From NCBI GenBank assembly GCA_017849335.1, contig JAFIHP010000365.1, positions 1 to 6,315 of the forward strand: a stretch of DNA of 6,315 bases, in the 5' to 3' direction. Each line of letters begins with the position of its first letter. Position 1 is the stretch's first letter. A program made the translations under genes and the position numbers. Under the pieces are notes generated by a model. The model was not told where the DNA came from. It did no database searches and worked only from the letters and a program-made list of their open reading frames with translations. Positions 1-5,145 of this stretch are shown in pieces. Source of the stretch: Actinomycetales bacterium. Lineage in GTDB: Bacteria > Actinomycetota > Actinomycetes > S36-B12.

Positions 1-689
1 ACTTCATCGACACCGCCGACTCCTACGGCCCGTACGTCAGCGAGGACCTCATCCGCGAGGCACTCCACCCCTACGACCACGTCGTCATCGCGACCAAGGG
101 CGGACTGACGCGCCAGGGACCTGACGAGTGGCAGCCCGTCGGCCGGGCCGACTACCTGCGCCAGTGCGTGCACATGTCGCTGCGGCGGCTCGGTGTCGAC
201 CGCATCGACCTGTGGCAGCTTCATCGCATCGACGAGCGCACGCCGCGCGACGAGCAGTTCGGCGTGATCGCGGACCTGCAGCGCGAGGGGCTCATCCGCC
301 ACGTCGGCCTGTCGGAGGTGACCGTCGCCGACGTGCAGGAGGCACAGAGGCACTTCGACGTCGTCAGCGTGCAGAACCTCTACAACGTCGGGCACCGCGC
401 CAGCGAGGAGCTGCTCGCCTACTCGACCGACCAGGGCATCGGCTTCATCCCGTGGTTCCCGCTCGGCAACCGCGAGCTGCTTCGCCCGGAGTCGCCCCTG
501 GCGCGCATCGCGGACCGCGTCGGGGCAGCGCCAGGGCAGGTCGCCCTCGCCTGGCTGCTGCAGCACTCGCCGGTCATGCTGCCGATCCCGGGGACGGGCT
601 CGGTCGCGCACCTGGAGGAGAACTGCGCGGCCGCGGAGCTCGTGCTCGACGACGCGACGATGGCCGAGCTGGATGCCCTTGCCGCCTGA
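1..689 (+). CDS. Aldo/keto reductase, C-terminal 228 residues (5' end outside window)
   Basis: NAD(P)H-dependent oxidoreductase of the aldo/keto reductase superfamily, a cytosolic TIM-barrel enzyme that reduces aldehydes or ketones. The reading frame is open from base 3, so the gene starts upstream; roughly the first 45-55 residues (first strands of the barrel) are missing compared with the usual 270-290. All four catalytic positions of the family are visible in the fragment: Asp3 and Tyr8 in FIDTADSYG, Lys32 in IATKGG, and His74 in LWQLHRID. Further family marks are VGLSE (102-106), the QN pair (124-125) and the C-terminal cofactor phosphate-binding segment [13 protein letters not shown] (195-207). 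The closest general type is the short bacterial oxidoreductases of the YdbC kind, but the substrate cannot be told from sequence. The last 17 nt overlap the thioesterase start, which suggests co-transcription and translational coupling. Family assignment is firm; physiological role is unknown. Confidence 0.93.
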   Translation, partial: FIDTADSYGPYVSEDLIREALHPYDHVVIATKGGLTRQGPDEWQPVGRADYLRQCVHMSLRRLGVDRIDLWQLHRIDERTPRDEQFGVIADLQREGLIRHVGLSEVTVADVQEAQRHFDVVSVQNLYNVGHRASEELLAYSTDQGIGFIPWFPLGNRELLRPESPLARIADRVGAAPGQVALAWLLQHSPVMLPIPGTGSVAHLEENCAAAELVLDDATMAELDALAA

Positions 690-1515
690 CGACGCCGAAC
701 TGTTCGACCTCGAGCGGGCCGGCGCCGACGCCTTCCGCGGCTTCTGCATCGGCGGCCGGCGCACGCAGGTGTTCGGCGGCCACCTCGTGGCCCAGAGCCT
801 GCGGGCCGCGGCACTCGCCGTCGGCCAGGTCACCGTCCCGCACTCCGTCCGCACGTGTTTCCTCGGCCCCGGCGTCACCGGGACGGCGATCGACTACGCG
901 ACGCGGGTGCTCAAGGAGGGGCGCGCGTTCACCGTCGTCGAGGTGCACGCGTCGCAGGCGGAGCGGACTCTGGCGTCCGCGACGGTTTCCTGGCACCAGG
1001 CCGAGGCGAGCGGCAGCCACCAGACGGCGGCACCGCTCGGCCCGGCGCCTGACGGGTTGCCGGCGCTCGACCTCGACACGCTTGGCGGGCCGTCGCCGGT
1101 GTACGACACGATCGACGCCCGGATGGCGGATCGCTTCGAGCCGACCGACGACGGGTCCGCGCCGTGGGTGCGTCTGTGGAAGCGTTGGCGCGACCCGCTC
1201 GGCGACGACCCGCTCGTCCATGCCTGCGCGGTCGCGTGGATGAGCGACTCGTCGATGACGCGCGTCGGCGCACAGCCCGACCGCGACGCCGGTCGGCCCG
1301 TCGTGCATGCGTCGTTGGATCACACCGTGCGGTTCCACGGTCCCGTCCGGGCCGACCGCTGGCTGCTGTTCGACGAGGTCAGCCCGGTGCGGTCCGGCGG
1401 GAGGGCACTCGTCCGCGGGAGCATCTACGACCGGTCCGGGACGCTCGTCGTGTCGACCGATCAGGAGTGCCTCATGCGGACGCCGGTCGGCGGACAGCAG
1501 CCAGCGTCAGGCTGA
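673..1515 (+). CDS. tesB: Acyl-CoA thioesterase II (TesB family, double hotdog)
   Basis: Hydrolyses acyl-CoA to free fatty acid and CoA in the cytosol. The 280-residue length matches the usual 280-290 of TesB. The N-terminal hotdog half carries the typical FRG...[13 protein letters not shown] segment (21-43), and the second half follows a linker at about 115-140. From knowledge of E. coli TesB (catalytic Asp204, Thr228, Gln278) the equivalents here are Asp192 in MSDSSM, Ser214 in HASLDH, and Gln264 in STDQECLMR. Thr is therefore replaced by Ser, a conservative change that keeps the hydroxyl. The ATG at 673 fits because family similarity starts almost at once (ELFDLE..GADAFRG); there is only a weak GAG at 666-668 as ribosome-binding site, so translation probably depends on ribosomes ending on the overlapping reductase gene. 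The last 14 codons or so overlap the convergent transporter gene. The symbol is by family; orthology with E. coli tesB is not proven. Confidence 0.92.
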   Translation: MPLPPDDAELFDLERAGADAFRGFCIGGRRTQVFGGHLVAQSLRAAALAVGQVTVPHSVRTCFLGPGVTGTAIDYATRVLKEGRAFTVVEVHASQAERTLASATVSWHQAEASGSHQTAAPLGPAPDGLPALDLDTLGGPSPVYDTIDARMADRFEPTDDGSAPWVRLWKRWRDPLGDDPLVHACAVAWMSDSSMTRVGAQPDRDAGRPVVHASLDHTVRFHGPVRADRWLLFDEVSPVRSGGRALVRGSIYDRSGTLVVSTDQECLMRTPVGGQQPASG

Positions 1516-2716
1516 CGAGCGCCATCGCGAGCATCGCGACGCTCATCTCCAGTGACGGTCGGAACGCGAGAGCGGCGAGAGTCGCGGCGAGGATTCCGGC
1601 GTAGCTCATCTGCACGGTCCCCAGCAACGCCGACGCGGAGCCCGCGTTACGGGCGAACGGCTCCATCGCCTCCGCCGTCGCATTGGGCAGCGTGCCGCCG
1701 AGGCAGGCCTTGACCACGCCGAGGACCAGCAGGACCGACCACAGCGGCGCCCCGACGGCGAACAGCGTCACGAGGCCCACGAGCGCGGGCACCTCGACGA
1801 CGAGGTAGGCGCGCAGCAGGGTGTGGACGCGGTAGCGGCGCACCAGGGCCATGTTCAGGCGCAGTCCGCTGATGAAGCAGGCCGCCATGAGGGCGAAGAT
1901 CAACGAGAACGCGGCCGGCGAGACCCCGTAGCCGTCCATGAACACGACGGACGACGAGCTGATGTACGCCATCAGGGTGCCCGAGGCGAGGGCGACGACC
2001 ACGGCCGGGACGACGAAACGGCGCTGCCGGGCTAGCCGGCCGTAGCCGCGGATCGCATCGCCGACGCCGTGCTCCAGTCTCCGGTCCGCCGCGAGCGTCT
2101 CGGGCAGCCGGATCGCGGCGAGCAGGCACGCCAGCCCGAGCAGCCCGATGACGACGAACAGGACACGCCAGTTCGCGACCTGCAGGACCATGGCCCCGAG
2201 AGCGGGGGCGACCAGCGGGGCGAGCATGGCGACCGACGTGATGACCGAGAACGACCGCGCCAACGTCGGGCCGGAGAACAGGTCGCGCACGATCGCGCGG
2301 GCGATCACCAGGCCGGCGCACCCACCGACCCCCTGCAGGAACCGCAGCACCGTCAAGGTCGCGAGGTTCGGGGCCAGGGCGCACAGCACCGACGCCACGA
2401 CGAACAGCATCAGGCCGACCATCAGCGGCGGCTTGCGGCCGTAGCGGTCCGACAGCGGCCCGTAGAGCAGCTGGCCCAGACCCAGCCCGATCAGGCATGC
2501 GGAGAACGTGAGCTGCATGTCGGCGGTCGACACGCCCAGCGTCGAGGCGATCGACGGGAACGCCGGCAGGTACAGGTCGAGCGAGAGCGGTCCGAACGCC
2601 GAGAGCCCGGCCAGGGTGAGCAGGAGGCCGCCGCGCAAACGCACGCGCGCATCCGGATCGCCGAGGACGTCCGCCGGCCGGTCCACGGCCTCGCCGACGT
2701 CTTCTCCCGCGCTCAC
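1472..2716 (-). CDS. Bcr/CflA-type MFS multidrug efflux transporter
   Basis: Proton-driven exporter of the major facilitator superfamily (12-helix drug:H+ antiporter group, Bcr/CflA subfamily: bicyclomycin, chloramphenicol, sulfonamide-type substrates), in the inner membrane. With the start used here it has 414 residues, close to the usual 390-410. Visible marks: the Bcr-type motif LSLDLYLPAFP at the end of helix 1 (about 45-55), motif A GPLSDRYGRKP between helices 2 and 3 (86-96), VIARAIVRDLF at helix 4 (137-147), the antiporter-like helix 5 stretch APLVAPALG (166-174), NWR (182-184) and LPET before the central loop (204-207). Hydrophobic segments follow to the C-terminus. The frame stays open to a GTG at 2788 (438 residues), but the added residues are low-complexity and hydrophilic, and only the GTG at 2716 has a good Shine-Dalgarno. 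It is divergent from the hydrolase gene and overlaps the thioesterase 3' end by 44 nt. The actual substrate is unknown. Confidence 0.92.
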   Translation of the reverse strand: MSAGEDVGEAVDRPADVLGDPDARVRLRGGLLLTLAGLSAFGPLSLDLYLPAFPSIASTLGVSTADMQLTFSACLIGLGLGQLLYGPLSDRYGRKPPLMVGLMLFVVASVLCALAPNLATLTVLRFLQGVGGCAGLVIARAIVRDLFSGPTLARSFSVITSVAMLAPLVAPALGAMVLQVANWRVLFVVIGLLGLACLLAAIRLPETLAADRRLEHGVGDAIRGYGRLARQRRFVVPAVVVALASGTLMAYISSSSVVFMDGYGVSPAAFSLIFALMAACFISGLRLNMALVRRYRVHTLLRAYLVVEVPALVGLVTLFAVGAPLWSVLLVLGVVKACLGGTLPNATAEAMEPFARNAGSASALLGTVQMSYAGILAATLAALAFRPSLEMSVAMLAMALVSLTLAAVRRPASA

Positions 2717-2723
2717 CCCGGCA

Positions 2724-2727
2724 TCCT
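2724..2727 (-). promoter_or_regulatory. Ribosome-binding site deciding the MFS transporter start
   Basis: On the minus strand the bases read AGGA followed by seven bases and then GTG (2716-2714). This spacing is ideal for translation initiation and supports the start at 2716 over the in-frame GTG at 2788, which has no such site and would leave only 16 nt to the divergent gene. Confidence 0.55.
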
Positions 2728-2792
2728 GCCGGACCGCCCCGGTGCCGGATCCGGCGCGTTCCGACAGACGAGGTGACCCGCCGGGCACTCCC

Positions 2793-2798
2793 TAGACT
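2793..2798 (+). promoter_or_regulatory. Putative -10 box (TAGACT) of a leaderless promoter for the membrane hydrolase
   Basis: TAGACT fits the actinobacterial -10 pattern TANNNT and ends six bases before the GTG at 2805. That distance places the transcription start at or next to the first base of the start codon, which is the common leaderless arrangement in Actinobacteria. In agreement, there is no Shine-Dalgarno sequence between the box and the GTG. A -35 box is not convincing; GTGACC at 2773-2778 is the best match but its 14-nt spacer is short. Confidence 0.55.
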
Positions 2799-2804
2799 CC
2801 GCGC

Positions 2805-4502
2805 GTGAGCAGCACCCCGACCGTCCCCGCGCTTCCTCGCCGCGTCGTCGTCCGCCGGCTGCCGAGCGTGGCGGGGCTGGCTGTCGCGGCCATCGGCTAT
2901 GCGGGCGCCCTCACGCCGTCTCTGCTGCCGCACACGCTGATGTTCCTCATCGTCCTGACGACGCTCGGGACGCTGAGCGGCTACGCGATCGGCGCCACGG
3001 GCGGGTGGCTCCTGCGGCAGCTGCCGTCGATCGGTGCGCTGCGCTGGCCGACGTGGCTCGCGGTCACCGTGCCGGCGGTCCTGTGGGTCCCTGCGCTCGT
3101 GTTCACCCCGATCGCTGTCGACTGGCAAGGTGAGCAGCAGAGCGCGCTCGACATGCCCGCCCCGCTCCCCTCCACTGTCACCGTGGTCGTCCTGACCGCG
3201 ATCGCCAGCACGCTGCTGCTGATCGCGGGCCGCAGCCTGCGCCTGCTGACGAACACCCTCGCGGGCCTCGTCGGCCGCATCCCGCCCGTCTCGCGGTGGC
3301 TCGGCGGCCAGCCGAAGCAGCGCGGACCGGTGGCGCTGCTGCGCTTCGGTGTCGCGTCCATGCTCGTCGTTGTCGCGTTCGGCCTCCTCCAGTTCGGACT
3401 GTCGCGCCTCATCGCCTCGTACGACACGGTCAACGCCGACACCAGCGGTCAGTCGCCGGACAACCTCGGCATCAACAGCGGCAGCACGGGCAGTCTCACC
3501 CCGTGGGACACCCTGGGACGGCAGGGGCGCTCGTACGTCAGCAGCACCATGACCCCGTCCTCCATCACGGAGATCACCGGCCGCCCGGCCCAGACTCCGG
3601 TGCGCGTGTACGTCGGCATGCAGCAGGGCGACACCCCGCAGGCACGTACCGACCTGGCGGTTCGGGAGCTCGACCGCGTCAACGCCTGGGACCGGAAGTA
3701 CCTCGTCGTGTTCGGGGTGACCGGGACCGGATGGGTGGATCCGAACGCGATCAACGCCCTGGAGACCGTGACCGACGGCGACGTCACGACGGTGGCCGTG
3801 CAGTACTCCGCGGTCCCGAGCTGGATCGGGTTCGTCATCGACCCGCAGACCACGATCGAGCAGAACGACAACACCATCGACGGAGTGCTGGCTGCCTGGC
3901 GCGCAAAGCCCGCAGACCGGCGACCCGAGCTGATCCTGTTCGGCCAGTCGCTCGGCGCGATGGGTACGCAGGGTGCCTGGGGTCCGGACGCGACGCCGGC
4001 GCAGGTGACCGACGACTTCCCGCACGTGGTGTGGGTCGGGCCGCCTGCAGCGTCGACCTTGTGGGCGCGGTGGCAAGCCGACCGTACGGGCGGTCCGGCA
4101 TGGCAACCGATCATCGGCAACGGCCAGATCACGCGCGTGCTGGTGAGCGCGACCGACCCAGCGAACCTGGACACCAAGTCCCCGCCGACGATCGTGTTCG
4201 TCGCGCACGCGAACGATCCGGTCGTCTACTGGGAGCCGAGCCTGCTGTTGAGCAAGCCGGACTGGCTCGACGAGCCGCTAGGCCCCGGAGTCATGCCCCA
4301 GATGCGTTGGATCCCGGTCATCACGTTCCTGCAGGTCGGCATGGACCTGATCAGCGGCGGCGAACCGCCGGAGGTCGGCCACAACTACAGCGCCAACATG
4401 GCGGGCTCGATCGCCCTCGCGGTGGACCCGCCCGGCTGGACCGCAGCCAAGACCCGCGCGCTCGAGGCGGCGCTGCCGACGCTGCTGTACCCGACCGACT
4501 GA
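2805..4502 (+). CDS. Membrane-anchored alpha/beta-hydrolase (Abhydrolase_9 type)
   Basis: A 565-residue protein with an N-terminal membrane domain and a C-terminal serine-hydrolase domain, matching the actinobacterial family known in Pfam as Abhydrolase_9 with its own N-terminal domain. Five hydrophobic segments lie at about 21-41, 43-70, 84-103, 123-142 and 179-200. The arginine-rich start (RRVVVRR, 12-18) suggests a cytoplasmic N-terminus, so five helices would put the catalytic domain (about 205-565) outside the membrane; this topology is inference. The nucleophile elbow is LFGQSLGAMG with Ser382. Candidate triad partners are Asp471 in VAHANDPVVYW and His526 in VGHNYS. The GTG start at 2805 is supported by the promoter-like box just upstream and by the short hydrophilic lead before the first helix. 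The substrate is not known; lipid or cell-envelope ester hydrolysis is plausible from the location. The gene looks monocistronic, bounded by its own promoter and a downstream hairpin. Confidence 0.88.
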   Translation: MSSTPTVPALPRRVVVRRLPSVAGLAVAAIGYAGALTPSLLPHTLMFLIVLTTLGTLSGYAIGATGGWLLRQLPSIGALRWPTWLAVTVPAVLWVPALVFTPIAVDWQGEQQSALDMPAPLPSTVTVVVLTAIASTLLLIAGRSLRLLTNTLAGLVGRIPPVSRWLGGQPKQRGPVALLRFGVASMLVVVAFGLLQFGLSRLIASYDTVNADTSGQSPDNLGINSGSTGSLTPWDTLGRQGRSYVSSTMTPSSITEITGRPAQTPVRVYVGMQQGDTPQARTDLAVRELDRVNAWDRKYLVVFGVTGTGWVDPNAINALETVTDGDVTTVAVQYSAVPSWIGFVIDPQTTIEQNDNTIDGVLAAWRAKPADRRPELILFGQSLGAMGTQGAWGPDATPAQVTDDFPHVVWVGPPAASTLWARWQADRTGGPAWQPIIGNGQITRVLVSATDPANLDTKSPPTIVFVAHANDPVVYWEPSLLLSKPDWLDEPLGPGVMPQMRWIPVITFLQVGMDLISGGEPPEVGHNYSANMAGSIALAVDPPGWTAAKTRALEAALPTLLYPTD

Positions 4503-4515
4503 CCGACGCCCCGGG

Positions 4516-4549
4516 CCGCTGGCACTCGAGGGGTCTTGTGTGCCAACGG
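4516..4549 (+). terminator. Strong hairpin after the membrane hydrolase, probable terminator without U-tract
   Basis: An inverted repeat begins 14 nt after the hydrolase stop codon. The arm CCGcTGGCACtCGAG (4516-4530) pairs with CTTGtGTGCCAaCGG (4535-4549) around a GGGT loop (4531-4534). This gives 13 pairs, one of them G-U, with two mismatches (C4519-A4546 and T4526-T4539). No U-run follows, as is common for terminators in high-GC actinobacteria. It separates the hydrolase from the next gene, which has its own ribosome-binding site. The outer arms resemble the half-sites of a CIRCE heat-shock operator, but a terminator or mRNA 3'-end structure is the simpler reading. Confidence 0.6.
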
Positions 4550-4593
4550 GGTCGTCACGCATCCTTCGCCGATCGTTGCCAGCACGACGATCC

Positions 4594-4598
4594 GGAGG
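4594..4598 (+). promoter_or_regulatory. Ribosome-binding site of the 175-residue protein gene
   Basis: GGAGG lies five bases before the GTG at 4604. It settles the start of the downstream gene, whose frame is open far upstream (from 3296) inside the hydrolase gene. An in-frame GTG at 4598 overlaps the Shine-Dalgarno itself and is therefore unlikely to be used. Confidence 0.75.
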
Positions 4599-4603
4599 TG
4601 CCC

Positions 4604-5131
4604 GTGTCCGACGTCCACGTCTCGCCGTTCCTGCGGTCGGACTACTCGCTGGCCGGCTTCGTCATCGCCGGACGCTGGCCGGAGTCGACGCGCGAGTGGG
4701 CGCAGTTCCTCGCCCTCGCCGTGCGCCTGGCAGCGCACCCCGGGTGCGTGCCGCGCACGTCGGTGTTCCGCACGGTCGACGACCTGCCGGAGGACCCGCC
4801 GCCGCAGAGCGTTGGCCTGGTGACCTGCGCCGGGCCGGTGATCGGCGACGACGCCCCCCGCCCTGGAGAGCTGGCGGCACCGCAGCCGGCGGCGCTGATC
4901 GTGCTGCACCCACCGGACGAGACGCGCCCGTCGACGCCGGACGCCAGCGGTGTGGCATCGGGCGCGCTGCTGCTGCCGGGACTTCCGCACCTGGGCCTGG
5001 AGCACCGGGCAACCTGGGTGGAGGCGGAGGCGGACGGCACGGTGACCCGGCTGGTCAGCCGCGTCGGCATCGACCCGGCCGAGGATCCCGACCTCGCCGT
5101 GCTCGCCACGCTGGCGACGCTGGCCGCCTGA
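4604..5131 (+). CDS. Hypothetical protein, 175 residues, unrecognised
   Basis: I do not recognise a family. The protein is acidic and rich in Ala, Pro, Asp and Leu, with no signal peptide, no clear membrane segment and only one internal cysteine pair position to note (Cys48, Cys75). The N-terminal third looks folded (LAGFVIAGRWPESTREWAQFL region, 16-35, helix-like). A Pro/Asp-rich linker follows at 60-70, then a possible beta-rich middle (VGLVTCAGPVI, 70-80; PAALIVLHPP, 95-104), a loop at 105-120, and a short Leu/Ala-rich C-terminal helix (163-175). It is probably a soluble cytoplasmic protein. The start is the GTG with GGAGG five bases upstream. Third-position GC bias in this frame supports real coding. 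It sits 101 nt after the hydrolase with a hairpin in between, so it is likely a separate transcript, although I see no convincing promoter in the gap. It converges on the HNH gene with 11 nt between stops. Confidence 0.72.
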   Translation: MSDVHVSPFLRSDYSLAGFVIAGRWPESTREWAQFLALAVRLAAHPGCVPRTSVFRTVDDLPEDPPPQSVGLVTCAGPVIGDDAPRPGELAAPQPAALIVLHPPDETRPSTPDASGVASGALLLPGLPHLGLEHRATWVEAEADGTVTRLVSRVGIDPAEDPDLAVLATLATLAA

Positions 5132-5145
5132 CGCGTTCCCCGTCA
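5129..5145. terminator. Small palindrome carrying both convergent stop codons
   Basis: TGACG (5129-5133) and CGTCA (5141-5145) form a 5-bp stem around a 7-nt loop. The left arm contains the TGA of the 175-residue gene, and the right arm contains, on the other strand, the TGA of the HNH gene. A hairpin here would form in transcripts from both directions, as in a minimal two-way terminator. The stem is short and lacks a U-run, so the terminator role is weakly supported. Confidence 0.25.

Noticed and set aside
128..1243. 371-residue plus-strand open frame across the reductase and thioesterase
   Set aside because: Both true genes in this span have clear family motifs in other frames, and this translation is Arg/Ala repeats with no recognisable fold.
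2069..2776. 235-residue plus-strand open frame antisense to the transporter
   Set aside because: It is a Gln/Arg/Asp-rich antisense shadow of hydrophobic transporter codons, with no ribosome-binding site.
2717..2788. Upstream GTG start (2788) for the transporter, adding 24 residues
   Set aside because: It has no Shine-Dalgarno, the added residues are Gly/Ser/Arg-rich, and it leaves only 16 nt before the divergent start, overlapping that gene's likely promoter.
1647..4208. 853-residue open frame on the minus strand crossing the transporter and hydrolase genes
   Set aside because: It overlaps the transporter gene in another frame and the hydrolase gene in antisense, and its translation is an Arg/Gly/Asp/His-rich low-complexity mix. 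Such open frames are expected in very high-GC DNA, where stops are rare.
4520..4545. CIRCE (HrcA) heat-shock operator
   Set aside because: The half-sites TGGCACTC and GTGTGCCA are close, but the spacer is 10 rather than 9, one arm has a mismatch, and neither neighbour is a chaperone gene. The internal pairing also extends the hairpin, which favours an RNA structure.
3296..4603. Upstream part of the frame that ends at 5131, giving a 611-residue open frame
   Set aside because: This portion lies inside the hydrolase gene and is Arg-rich shadow translation. The GGAGG and GTG at 4594-4606 mark the real start.
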